Shown here piece by piece: positions 19,409 through 27,838 of a stretch of DNA of 64,000 nucleotides. Where the stretch lies: the NCBI RefSeq assembly GCF_021729145.1, contig NZ_JAJSLW010000019.1, positions 1 to 64,000 on the forward strand. The letters run 5' to 3'. The position numbers and the translations under genes were made by a program. The DNA comes from Membranihabitans maritimus (GTDB taxonomy: Bacteria > Bacteroidota > Bacteroidia > Chitinophagales > Saprospiraceae). Under the pieces are notes generated by a model. The model was given only the letters and a program-made list of their open reading frames with translations. It was not told the origin of the DNA and ran no database searches. The number at the start of each line of letters is the position of its first letter. The stretch's first letter is position 1.

Positions 19409-20944
19409 CCTCCCTGCCAGACTTTCACGAACTAACCAGGCTATAAATTTCGCAAATTCAGAGATGTCTTGATCAGCGCTTGCCTTTTCCAGTGAATTCA
19501 TATAGGTGTCCCGTTCTTCTACCGGGATTACCGTCCAGGGGTATCCACCGGACGCAAGCATAACATTCATTAAAAAACGAGCCATTCTTCCATTCCCATC
19601 CATGTATGGATGAATAAATACAAATACAAAATGACCTAAAACTGCTCTCACAGATGCTTCCGGTTCTTTTTGCAGTAACTGAAATAATTCGGGCATTGCA
19701 TCTCTCAATGCATCTTTATTCAGAGGAACATGTTTTGACTTTCCGATATATACCTGATTATTGCGATACCCTGCCAGGTCGGAAGGATGAAGAAGACCTG
19801 AAATTACACTGGGGGCAAATAATTCCCTATACCAATCACTATGATCTTCCTCGACTACTATCCCGGCATTTTCTTTATTCAGGACCCGCTCTACACTTTT
19901 TAAAACACTTTGATAAGCTTGCCAATATCCTCGGGCTGCCATAGCCTCTTTTTGTCTTTTGTCCCCTTCGTTCACTTTAGGGTCCCAGTCTCCTCTTCGC
20001 ACCCTTTCGATGAGTTCCGGGGTGACCAGATACCGTTCAATGGAGAGCGAATGGTACGCATCAGTAATGAAGATATCTTCAACATTTTTCAGATATTTTC
20101 CAGGATCATTGGGAATACCCGGTGGTTTGGGAAAATCATCAATAATTACATCTCGCATACTGTACCACATTAGTCGTATGCGATTGATATATGGAGATTG
20201 TTCTCTGGCAGATAGTTTTACTGGTGATTCCTGATCAAATGGATCAATTTGTCGTATATCATATCCGGCAGATTGCATGGTTTTCACAATGTCATTGGTT
20301 ATACGGTCTTGTCCTATGTTATGAAAAGCACCTGCCAATCTTCCTGCAATCTTAGAATGGCCACCTGAAAGCAATATATTTAGAATTTCGGATGCGTCTT
20401 TTATTAATGAGAGAGCAGTCCTTGCTGTTATCGGGGATTTAGTAAATACAGTAGGTACACAATTGATTAAGGAAGAAGGCAAACTCAAGATCCGTATGTC
20501 TCGTTGAATCTTGATTTCGGCTTTTTCAGGAAGGGGGGAATGCATAACGAATATGGATGTTCCATATAATAATTCTGTGTTGGAAGTAATATTCTTCGAA
20601 GTACGTACAATGAGTTGTTGGGGGACAGACCAATTCCCGGCATGAAGTTCTAAAGATTGTTCTGCGGATAGACAATAAGCATCTCCAAATCGTTCATCAA
20701 GATAGCGAGCACAGAATTTCCAATAATTCGTGTACCATGATGTACTGTCGCCCGGTTGTTCATCCGGGGGAGTGATCATATACCATCCTTTAACAACCTC
20801 TCTTATAAATCCCAATTGAGTCAACCTTTCTCTATGCACTCGGGTTAAATCTGTACTTTGAATGACTGTATCATGTCCTTGTTTATTCTGGAGATTTTGT
20901 AAAACCTCTAGAGATTGAGCCAATTTTTCTTGTGGTGTTGCCAT
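19391..20944 (-). CDS. Fic family AMP-transferase
   Basis: The 517-residue protein has an N-terminal winged-helix-like region (SLEVLQNLQNKQG to IREVVKGWYMITPPDE, about residues 8-60) followed by a central domain and a C-terminal Fic core. The core has the catalytic motif H-P-Y-M-D-G-N-G-R at about 448-456, the consensus HxFx(D/E)GNGR with Tyr for Phe. Fic enzymes transfer AMP from ATP to protein hydroxyls. The DNA-binding-like N-terminus suggests autoregulation, and four degenerate 24-bp repeats lie directly upstream of the start. It stands opposite to the rest of the island and converges on abiEii. Confidence 0.9.
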   Translation of the reverse strand: MATPQEKLAQSLEVLQNLQNKQGHDTVIQSTDLTRVHRERLTQLGFIREVVKGWYMITPPDEQPGDSTSWYTNYWKFCARYLDERFGDAYCLSAEQSLELHAGNWSVPQQLIVRTSKNITSNTELLYGTSIFVMHSPLPEKAEIKIQRDIRILSLPSSLINCVPTVFTKSPITARTALSLIKDASEILNILLSGGHSKIAGRLAGAFHNIGQDRITNDIVKTMQSAGYDIRQIDPFDQESPVKLSAREQSPYINRIRLMWYSMRDVIIDDFPKPPGIPNDPGKYLKNVEDIFITDAYHSLSIERYLVTPELIERVRRGDWDPKVNEGDKRQKEAMAARGYWQAYQSVLKSVERVLNKENAGIVVEEDHSDWYRELFAPSVISGLLHPSDLAGYRNNQVYIGKSKHVPLNKDALRDAMPELFQLLQKEPEASVRAVLGHFVFVFIHPYMDGNGRMARFLMNVMLASGGYPWTVIPVEERDTYMNSLEKASADQDISEFAKFIAWLVRESLAGRSIAQV

Positions 20945-20961
20945 TCTCTATTTTTTGTTCT

Positions 20962-21055
20962 TTTGTTATAGTTAGACGTTGTTCTATTATTATGTTTTAG
21001 TGTTGTGCGATTGTTATGTTTTGATGTTGTGTGAATATCATACTTTAGTGTGATA
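20962..21055 (-). repeat. 24-bp iterons upstream of fic
   Basis: Three 24-bp units stand head to tail (20962-20985, 20986-21009, 21010-21033), with a partial fourth to 21055. In the fic direction, two of them read CACAACATCAAAACATAACA and CACAACACTAAAACATAATA. The array ends about 18 bp before the fic start codon. It is likely an operator for the Fic protein's own N-terminal DNA-binding region or another island regulator (inference). Confidence 0.6.
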
Positions 21056-21306
21056 AAAACAAGAAGAGAGCGTATTTATTGTAATGCAGAATATGGAGTT
21101 TTTAAATTCATATGAGAACCTAATTTTGTATGAATGTCTCTCTTGCAATGGTTCTTACGTATTTTGAGGGGGTGTAAAGTGCTGTTTTTAACATACCGGG
21201 GGTGTTTAGAGAGCTTAAAAAACAGGGCGGGGGATTCCTTTTAAATAATAATTGAATGTAAGAGCTCTGAAGGCATTGAAAATTGAAATGAAGCAGATGT
21301 ATGCAA
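21056..21306. other. Spacer between fic iterons and integrase 3' end
   Basis: About 250 bases with no credible gene. Together with the iterons and the fic leader this makes a 360-bp intergenic region, probably holding the fic promoter. Confidence 0.4.
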
Positions 21307-22575
21307 TTAATCGAAAAAGTCATTGTCTGCCAAATCAAGGGCGTTCTCCAATTCAGAAATTCGGATGTATTTCAGGAAAGTGGATTCCTTTTTGTGGCCC
21401 GTAATTTTCTTGATTTTGATAGGGGAGATTCCATTCAAGTAGGCATTCGTTGCAAATGACCGTCGGGCCGTATGGCTGGAAACCATTTCCCATTTTTCCT
21501 TATACTCTTTTATTGTTTTACCACGTACATATTTTCGATCCAGGCATTTATCATTGATTTCAGCAAGCTTGCATACTTCTTTGATGTATTCATTCAGCTT
21601 TTGATTGGACAAATTTTTTGGGAAGCCGTCATATTTACCTATGATCTCTAAAACAACGCTCTTGAGCGGAATGATTACTGTCTCTCCTGTCTTTTTAGTA
21701 GGTACTTTTATGAGGAATTTGCCATTACTTTCAATGACTTGATTCATATTCAATTGGGCAACATCTGAAAATCGCAATCCTGTGTGACATCCTATGAGAA
21801 ATAGGTCCCTTGCTCTATCTAGTTTTGGATTATCGGAAAGGTCTAGAGTATAAATTGATTCGAGTTCATTTTCATTTAGATAGACTGTGTCTGTTTCTTT
21901 CGCTGACACAGTTAATTCTTTAGAGCTAAAACTTTGGTCTTTAATTAACCCTTCACTAAAGGCATATTGCATTATTCCCCTATAGCTTTTCATTAGTCGG
22001 GCTATATAATTGGGCTGATAATGCCTTTTTGTTTTATCTCCCTTTTGAAATTTTGTGTTGAATAAAAATTGTCGAAAATTTATATGGAAGTCTTTATCAA
22101 TATCAGACAAAAGGAAGAATTTAGACTTTTCATATTTTTTAATGAGCCGGATTACCTTTTCATAATTTCGGGTTGTAATGTCTTTGATTGTGCTGTCTCC
22201 TCTCTTCATTTCCAGGAATGTATCGAGGAATGAATGGAGGGTTTTAGTCTTGTCATCCGTATTTTTGGGACTCCCATTGACTTTGCTGTTAACCCTTTCC
22301 TTCAATTTGCTATTTGTAGCCTTTTGTTCATCTTTTAATAGTTCAAGGTATGATTCCTTTGCCGCATCTGAATATTTCTCCAAAATTTGATTGTACAATT
22401 CATGTTTGGGAAATTGGTTGTTGTTTTTTACCCTCATTTTGTTATTATTCCAAAACTTTACAGGCACTGTTAATCCGGTACTTATCTTCAATCTCCTGCT
22501 TTCATATCGGAAAATTAAATAAATCAAGGATTCAGGCTCATTGGGTGTTTTAAGGTTGAACTTTGGTTGATTCAT
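21307..22575 (-). CDS. int: Tyrosine recombinase (integrase) of the island
   Basis: The 422-residue site-specific recombinase has an N-terminal arm-binding region (residues 1-100), a SAM-like core-binding domain (about 110-220) and a C-terminal catalytic domain. The catalytic set is visible: Arg in GCHTGLRFSDVAQL near 274, H-T-A-R-R near 375, H in ITGHKKES near 398 and Tyr in FLKYIRIS near 408. It matches the Bacteroidota integrases of tRNA-targeting islands and conjugative transposons. It starts 170 bp from the right attachment site and reads inward. It should catalyse integration into tRNA-Arg; excision would need a partner not seen here. Confidence 0.93.
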   Translation of the reverse strand: MNQPKFNLKTPNEPESLIYLIFRYESRRLKISTGLTVPVKFWNNNKMRVKNNNQFPKHELYNQILEKYSDAAKESYLELLKDEQKATNSKLKERVNSKVNGSPKNTDDKTKTLHSFLDTFLEMKRGDSTIKDITTRNYEKVIRLIKKYEKSKFFLLSDIDKDFHINFRQFLFNTKFQKGDKTKRHYQPNYIARLMKSYRGIMQYAFSEGLIKDQSFSSKELTVSAKETDTVYLNENELESIYTLDLSDNPKLDRARDLFLIGCHTGLRFSDVAQLNMNQVIESNGKFLIKVPTKKTGETVIIPLKSVVLEIIGKYDGFPKNLSNQKLNEYIKEVCKLAEINDKCLDRKYVRGKTIKEYKEKWEMVSSHTARRSFATNAYLNGISPIKIKKITGHKKESTFLKYIRISELENALDLADNDFFD

Positions 22576-22620
22576 ATTTAAAGTATTGAGAATACAAATA
22601 TATGAAAAATTTATATATCA

Positions 22621-22640
22621 AGGGGTCGGTTTAGGGGTCG
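22621..22640. promoter_or_regulatory. Direct AGGGGTCG repeats upstream of int
   Basis: Two AGGGGTCG copies (22621-22628 and 22633-22640) lie between the integrase start and the right attachment core. Short direct repeats in this position are often arm-type integrase binding sites; that role is inferred. Confidence 0.45.
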
Positions 22641-22744
22641 TTTTGTTTGATATTTGGTATTATTTGTTAAGACTTAAAAAAATTAAAGTACTGATAATCA
22701 GTATTTTTAGTATTAATGAATCTTAGCGAATCTTAAAGGGAATG

Positions 22745-22759
22745 GTCCTGGTGGGACCA
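22745..22759 (+). repeat. Right attachment site
   Basis: GTCCTGGTGGGACCA repeats the last 15 bases of tRNA-Arg exactly and in the same orientation. It marks the distal end of the island. Confidence 0.85.
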
Positions 22760-23086
22760 ACATATTTTCTATATACTTTCTTTATTATTAGATGTTTATG
22801 AAGGGTCTTGATTTCGGAGGGGGCGGAATAGTTGGCAGTTTGATGGTTTTTGATCTTTTTAATTTGTCCCTTGTCATCAAAGCTTTCTAATTTAGAATTG
22901 ATATTTTTTATTGATATTGACTATTTAGAAATTATATTCTTTTCTAATTGCCGGGGCATGGAATACAGACTTTGACTATTTCACTGATGAAAGTTGTCCA
23001 ATTTTATTCCAGGAATCGTTCGGTTCAAGTCCTACAAGAACCTGGATGGAATCTTCAGATTTTTTGATCATAGTGATTTTATTGAT
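22760..23086. other. Gene-free stretch right of the island
   Basis: About 330 AT-rich bases between the attachment site and the PEGA gene. I see no gene, RNA or clear repeat. Confidence 0.4.
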
Positions 23087-23452
23087 TCAAGTAGCCTCAA
23101 CTTGTTCTGGCGTTAATATGTATGCCCCTTCTGTCCTGTAATCAACAGCTAGTCCAATTACCCCACCTGGTAAAATATTTTCCGCAATCCAACCACTCGT
23201 TTTCCTGGTTAATACGGTTTTATATGGCTTGTACCCTTTGAGTTCAATACGCACCTTAAAGGATTTTGAATCACTTTTTTTGATGTCGACGGATTGGGGA
23301 GTCAAACCTATTTCTTGATCGTTAATAAATATCATAGCTTTAAAAGGGGAACTCGAAACTCCAATGGACTGACGTGACCCCAAAATTTTGGTGGCACAGT
23401 TTGAGAGTCCGAAAAAAAGACCTGAAAGTACCAACATTTTATTGCCTTTCAT
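23087..23452 (-). CDS. PEGA-domain lipoprotein
   Basis: The 121-residue protein has a lipoprotein signal: basic start, hydrophobic LVLSGLFFG, then lipobox L-S-N-C at about residue 18. The mature part is one PEGA-like domain (residues about 34-90) with SSPFKAMIFINDQEIGLTP and ELKGYKPYKTVL, followed by a hydrophobic glycine-rich stretch LPGGVIGLAVDYRTEGAY. PEGA proteins are surface or envelope proteins of unclear role. It stands alone. Confidence 0.8.
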   Translation of the reverse strand: MKGNKMLVLSGLFFGLSNCATKILGSRQSIGVSSSPFKAMIFINDQEIGLTPQSVDIKKSDSKSFKVRIELKGYKPYKTVLTRKTSGWIAENILPGGVIGLAVDYRTEGAYILTPEQVEAT

Positions 23453-23911
23453 CAGTATTTTTTAGTTAAAACAAAGTGCTCTTATAAAGATGATAAAGAG
23501 CCGGACGACAATTGAACCTGGAATGAAAAACGGACTGGTTTCCTGGTTGCAGCGTCATTTAAAGTTGGCTTTCCGGATTATTGCCATATTAATTTCTATG
23601 TTGGGTTTTATTCCATAAAATTTTATATTGATAATTACTTTATTGCGTAATATTCCGTAATAATCATATACAATAATAGTGCTGAATGGTATTTACGATG
23701 CGTTGCACCTATCCGGTGTTTCTTCAATATCTCAAAAAATGAGAAGAATATCCGCTTTCGCAAAAACCGGTGAATCAAAGAAGCGACTTTCTTCAGCTTC
23801 TCCCGGACATAGATAGTTAAGCCTTAATATTTCCCTGGTATGTAATGGAAGTAGAGGTTTATATATATTAATAAATTAGTACTTTAAGTACTTGAAATAA
23901 AACTATAATAA
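23453..23911. other. Gene-free region before the abiEi relic
   Basis: About 460 bases. On the minus strand around 23640-23800 one frame stays open for about 45 codons and is rich in basic residues, but it has no start and I do not recognise it. Nothing else is evident. Confidence 0.35.
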
Positions 23912-24170
23912 ACCATGTAATGCAAATCTTACCTTCAGGAATGGTAGTATTATCTTCCTGGACCTGGAATCAGATATGTAGTTATGATCTCAAAAGAAGA
24001 TATGGAGAAGTCTACGGGTTTACTTCCAAAGTTTCGGGCAATTAAGATCCGGACTGGCGACGTTGTATGGTATGAAGGAGATGTATATACTTTCCAAAGC
24101 CAGGGGGAGCAACAGATAATCAAGGGAGGACCACTGGCAATAACTCTATTGGGATATTCGATTACCTGAG
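23912..24170 (+). pseudogene. Decayed abiEi copy
   Basis: The DNA follows the intact abiEi gene (18352-18610) block by block, for example ACCTTC(A/G)GGAAT(G/A)GT, ATCTTCCTGG and GGTATGAAGGAG, but with frameshifts and missing bases. Similarity fades after about 24170. It lies outside the right attachment site, so it is either a relic of an earlier island at this place or a diverged duplicate left behind. Confidence 0.7.
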
Positions 24171-24595
24171 GAAAGCAGTCTTAAAAACGTACCGAGTATT
24201 GCCAGGCAACGTAGAAAAATCTACGCTGGATTACACCATTCTTCGCCAGGATAGCTTTACAAATGTCGATAAAGTAGATGATGAATTTATGTAAAAAGGT
24301 CAATCCCAATCAGGGGTAGCTATATCTAATAGAAATAAGGCAAGGTATGTTGTAAAATGGGGTAAATATCCTGAAAATTCTATTGATGAAAATCTGAAGA
24401 TCAGTAAACTCCCATTGATTTTATTTTTTTCCAGGTCATTTTCTATTCAGGCTTAGATGGGATGGTTAAGTATCCCTTATGAAGGCTCCTTTTATATACC
24501 GTCATTACCTTTTTGTATTACGTTGGAATCATAAAATTTGCGCTATCACAATTTCCCCCCTGAGTTATTGATACTAATTGACTTTTATTCTTTTT
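24171..24595. other. Gene-free region
   Basis: About 425 bases between the abiEi relic and the DoxX gene. I see short open stretches only and no recognisable product. Confidence 0.4.
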
Positions 24596-24958
24596 TTACA
24601 ATTTTTGATTATAGAAATAAGACACCCCAAGGATAATGCCTATTCCTATTGGCATTATTATATTCCCGATATTTTTGTCCACTACCGTATGACTTATTAC
24701 CGCAAAAATAAGGTTGAATGTTAAACCGGCATATGCCCACTCCCTCAAATTGCCGGGCAGTTTTGGGAACATCAACGCCGTTGCTCCCAGGATCTTGCAG
24801 ATTATTAAAGAATAGGCAAAATAGTCTGGATATCCCAATGGTTTTGTACCTGCGTTAAAGTATTCGTGGGCAAACAGCAGTGTGCTTAAAGGCATAAGTG
24901 CCTCAAACATAAATATAAAACCTGTCGTAGCCCAAAAGATGATTCTAGCCTTTTTCAT
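24596..24958 (-). CDS. DoxX-like membrane protein
   Basis: The 120-residue protein has four hydrophobic segments (residues about 5-25, 45-65, 72-90, 98-115). The DoxX-like phrase [15 protein letters not shown] lies in the first loop. Members are small inner-membrane proteins, some linked to oxidative stress. It is the last gene of a four-gene minus-strand operon (ArsR, SRPBCC, SRPBCC, DoxX) and overlaps the preceding SRPBCC gene by 14 bp. A broken copy of its first part lies at about 40520-40628. Confidence 0.85.
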   Translation of the reverse strand: MKKARIIFWATTGFIFMFEALMPLSTLLFAHEYFNAGTKPLGYPDYFAYSLIICKILGATALMFPKLPGNLREWAYAGLTFNLIFAVISHTVVDKNIGNIIMPIGIGIILGVSYFYNQKL

Positions 24959-25463
24959 TACCCTGTTTTAAGGATTCCAATAAATCTGCCAATGCGTTTA
25001 AGGTTGCTGTAAAGCCTTCTTTGAAGCCCATTTTTATGTGCATTTCAAGGTCGGCAAGTTTTTCGTGCTTGATGGTAACCTTTACAGTTGTCATTCCATC
25101 ATTTTCACTAAAATCCAGGTTCCATTTGGCAGATGGCATTTGGTTATTAATATTTTCGTCCTTGTCAGCAAAAGCATCTTTGAATTGGAAATTGTCAATG
25201 GGAGAAATAGAGGTGAAGTCTTGAATCGACCAATGTTTTTCCCCTTCAGGACTTACCATTGCATAAAATCTTCGTCCACCTTCTTCAAAATTCATATACT
25301 TTGTTTCTGATTTCCAGGGTTTTGGCGCCCACCATTTGTCAAGGATTTCCTTTTTGGTAAAAGCGTCCCAAACCAATGGCTGATCAGCGTTAAATTCCCG
25401 GTTAACAAATACGGTGCTTGTTTTTTTGTCGACAGTGAAGTCGAATAGCAAATTAGTTTTCAT
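24945..25463 (-). CDS. SRPBCC (AHSA1-like) domain protein
   Basis: The protein has about 172 residues with an AHSA1/START-like fold: the entry strand [20 protein letters not shown], then the W-W-A-P-K-P motif at about 47-52 and a C-terminal helix [20 protein letters not shown]. The ATG at 25463 is preferred over 25472 because it aligns with its paralogue upstream. These proteins bind hydrophobic ligands; the ligand is unknown. It overlaps its neighbours on both sides, in the ArsR-controlled operon. Confidence 0.87.
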   Translation of the reverse strand: MKTNLLFDFTVDKKTSTVFVNREFNADQPLVWDAFTKKEILDKWWAPKPWKSETKYMNFEEGGRRFYAMVSPEGEKHWSIQDFTSISPIDNFQFKDAFADKDENINNQMPSAKWNLDFSENDGMTTVKVTIKHEKLADLEMHIKMGFKEGFTATLNALADLLESLKQGNEKG

Positions 25464-25971
25464 AGTATTCATTTTTAAGTGTTAGTAGTAACGTATCTAG
25501 ATTATCAAGAGCCATCGTAAGGCCTTCCTTAAAGCCCATTTCAATCATTGCTTCCAGGTCTTCAGGTTTCTCATGCTTGAGACAAATACTCACAGTAGTG
25601 ACACCGTTATCTTCAGAGAAATTGTTTATCCATAAAGAGCGAGGTTTAATAGTATTTTCAATCCCGTTCTCATCGCAGAATGCGTCTAACCATGAGAGTA
25701 ATCTATGTGTTTCGATGGTTTTATAATCAGCTTTGCACCACATTTTTTCCTCTTGTGGACTCACCATTGCATAAAGCCACATTCCGCCAACTTTCAACTC
25801 CAGTGATTTAGTTTCAATATGGTAAGGCTTAGGTGCCCACCATTGATTTAATAACTCGGCAGTGGTCCAGGCTTGCCATACCAGTTCTAGCGTCGCGTCA
25901 AATTCACGTAGTATGTGAAGGGAATTGTTTTTCTTGTCGAAAGTAAAATCGAATAGTAAATTACTTTTCAT
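25453..25971 (-). CDS. SRPBCC (AHSA1-like) domain protein, paralogue
   Basis: The protein has 172 residues from the ATG at 25971. A longer frame exists, but this start matches the paralogue 25463-24945 (MKSNLLFDF versus MKTNLLFDF) and overlaps arsR by 11 bp. The same AHSA1-like fold is present: [28 protein letters not shown] and [17 protein letters not shown]. The two genes are tandem duplicates. Both are probably induced when the ArsR repressor is released. Confidence 0.87.
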   Translation of the reverse strand: MKSNLLFDFTFDKKNNSLHILREFDATLELVWQAWTTAELLNQWWAPKPYHIETKSLELKVGGMWLYAMVSPQEEKMWCKADYKTIETHRLLSWLDAFCDENGIENTIKPRSLWINNFSEDNGVTTVSICLKHEKPEDLEAMIEMGFKEGLTMALDNLDTLLLTLKNEYYEN

Positions 25972-26293
25972 TTTTCTTGTTTTTAAGTGTTGATAACAAA
26001 TTGTCAAGTTGGTCAAAACGGTTTTCCCATATTTTTCTGAATTGTTCCAACCATTCATCGATTTCTTTCATTTTTTCGATTTTCAACTCGTAGTAGATTT
26101 CCCGACCTTGTTGGTTGGCTTCTACAAGGTCACACTCGTTTAAAATCTGAATATGTTTTGAAATGGTAGGTCTCGCTGCATCAAAGTTTTCAGCTATTGT
26201 TCCTGCTGTCATGGCCTGTGAGGCCAGCAATACCAAAATCGCTCGTCTTGTCGGGTCTGAAATTGCCTGGAAAATGTCTCTTCTTAATTTCAT
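25961..26293 (-). CDS. ArsR-type repressor
   Basis: The 110-residue winged-helix protein has the entry motif [19 protein letters not shown] at residues 8-26 and the recognition helix [17 protein letters not shown] near 43-59. It lacks the cysteine-rich metal site of classical ArsR, so it belongs to the ligand- or partner-controlled subgroup often paired with AHSA1 proteins. It leads the operon, and two direct repeats at its promoter are the likely operator. Confidence 0.88.
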   Translation of the reverse strand: MKLRRDIFQAISDPTRRAILVLLASQAMTAGTIAENFDAARPTISKHIQILNECDLVEANQQGREIYYELKIEKMKEIDEWLEQFRKIWENRFDQLDNLLSTLKNKKNEK

Positions 26294-26295
26294 TG

Positions 26296-26339
26296 TGAAG
26301 TCATTTGGCTACAAATATATATGAAGTCATTTAGCTACA
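26296..26339 (-). promoter_or_regulatory. Twin direct-repeat operator of the ArsR operon
   Basis: TGAAGTCATTTGGCTACA (26296-26313) and TGAAGTCATTTAGCTACA (26322-26339) differ at one base and lie 26 bp apart, immediately upstream of the arsR start codon. Their spacing, about two and a half helical turns, and position fit repressor binding across the promoter (inference). Confidence 0.6.
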
Positions 26340-27128
26340 CAAATATTTTTCATGTTTTTTTTCTAATCCGTTACCGGAAATGAGTTTAATTGCCAGGGCA
26401 GGAAGGAGGTTCAGGTTGAATAGTTACCATGTCATTTTTTTGTTCTTACAATTAGTATGGTAACAGGTACGTAGAACTGCAGTATGGGATTGTAAGCACT
26501 TTACCGTGTCGATATGTTTGTTGGTATTCAATTCATCACTTTTACCGGTATTTCGTTCATATGAATTTAGCGATTTGTGGTTGTTTTATAAACAAACTTC
26601 CAATCCATTTTAAAGCATCATAAATCCTGCCCAGATGACCGGAAAATCGGTTTCATTGGGGGGGAGACTGCCACTTCCCATAGCCAAAGCCTTCGGCGCT
26701 TTCAATAGTAAGGGTGAATCAAAATCCTGGCTTTCCACTATATAATTATCTAATGAGATACGTACTCAGGATATTTCAGGGAAATCAATTATTGGTTCTG
26801 GTATAGCGAGATTCCATTCACCATATAATGCATAAAATAATGTGAGTTCAACAGAGAAAAGATGAGCTCTGAAGTGGCTGTTCCGACATGAAATTGTCGG
26901 GAAGCAAATATACCTAACCCTGGGTGCCAACCCAGGGTGGGAAACAATTATTCGTCGAGCTCTCGTTATAACTCATCCAACCTGTCCTTTGAATCCGGGC
27001 CATAGTCTTTCGGAAAAATGACTTGTATTTATCTTGATCTTTTAGATAAGTTGAATAGAGAGAATCTGATTAAAAGCTATGATTCGGAATCCATCCGGGA
27101 ATTTATACAGGTAAAATCAATCATCATG
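26340..27128. other. Long gene-poor region with a hairpin pair
   Basis: About 790 bases without a credible gene. It contains the bipartite palindrome at 26883-26938, listed separately. The motif ATTCGTCGAGCTC at about 26951 also occurs at the right end of the 296-bp element in the DUF1016 gene, so a related element end may be buried here. Confidence 0.4.
26883..26938 (-). repeat. Bipartite REP-like palindrome
   Basis: Read on the minus strand: hairpin ACCCTGGGT-tggc-ACCCAGGGT (9-bp stem), then TAGGTATATT, then hairpin CCGACA-N6-TGTCGG. The same plan, a GGGTTA-N3-ATATT linker between two stems, occurs at 36648-36696. The shared layout with different stem bases indicates a repeat family selected for structure. 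Confidence 0.6.
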
Positions 27129-27253
27129 CGTATAGGTAGCTTATTTCTGTTGCCATCAATGGAAATTTTTGAGTATCCACTAGTATAATTTCGATATAAC
27201 TCTTTGGTGAGTTCCTCTGCTATTTGTCCGTTTGCTCCGAGTATTGTTTGCAT
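27129..27253 (-). pseudogene. N-terminal fragment of an NAD(P)-binding epimerase/reductase
   Basis: An ATG at 27253 opens MQTILGANGQIAEELTKEL, the glycine-rich dinucleotide-binding start of short-chain epimerase-like proteins. After about 25-30 residues the likeness ends and a stop follows near 27090. It is probably the stub of a gene lost by deletion. An ACATAACG motif, as in the cassette-border palindromes further right, lies about 45 bp upstream. Confidence 0.5.
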
Positions 27254-27838
27254 AGTTATTCAATCAGTTTTTTATTTTTTTATTTCGCTTTCTAAAATGG
27301 CACATAACGTATTAAATCAGTGTGTTTTATGCAGATTATCTTTTGAAATAGTTTGTGGTGCATTATAAATATAGAAATGATCTTCCGAATGACATTTAAC
27401 CCAAAATTGAATTCATTATAATTTATCCCACTATGTTTCCGAGGGAGGAGGTTCTGAATGTCACAGGAACTCCGTTAATGAATCTTTGGATATAAGAGTT
27501 GTCAAGAATATTGTAATAACTATGAGTGTGGCGAAAGTGATTCTCTATTTTCTCCGGCAGTGGGAGTACATTTCTTCTCTTAGTATCCACCTGTTGGTTC
27601 AGGTCCACCTAAGCAAGATTCTAAATAGGAATGAATATAGATGTCGATTATTTTAGTCTGTATGAAACCAGGTTACAACTGTATGTAGAAAGCAACTATG
27701 ACAGGAATGGTTCTATTCTTAGAATGTTATTTTTAATTGAGCCCTAACGGTTTTGTATATGAAAAGTTGTTGATTGACACTGTCAAACCAACATCAAGTT
27801 AGAGCGGGCTATATCCCTTATAATTACAGTTGTTTCGC
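27254..27838. other. Gene-free region
   Basis: About 585 bases between the epimerase stub and rsgA. It begins with a possible cassette-border half-site (ACATAACG at about 27302). A 61-codon minus-strand frame near 27423-27608 looks fortuitous. Confidence 0.35.

Larger units (their letters stand above)
9020..22759. mobile_element. 13.7-kb integrative element in tRNA-Arg carrying a defence island
   Basis: The left end is the 3' end of tRNA-Arg. The right end is a 15-bp exact repeat of it, and a tyrosine recombinase gene starts 170 bp inside the right end. Contents from left to right are hsdR, hsdM, hsdS, a DUF262/HNH/HEPN-like gene, an orphan HTH gene, abiEi with truncated abiEii, fic, and int. 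No conjugation, capsid or replication genes are visible. It therefore resembles a small integrative genomic island, mobilised by its own recombinase at most. The boundaries are read directly from the sequence; mobility is inferred. Confidence 0.85.
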
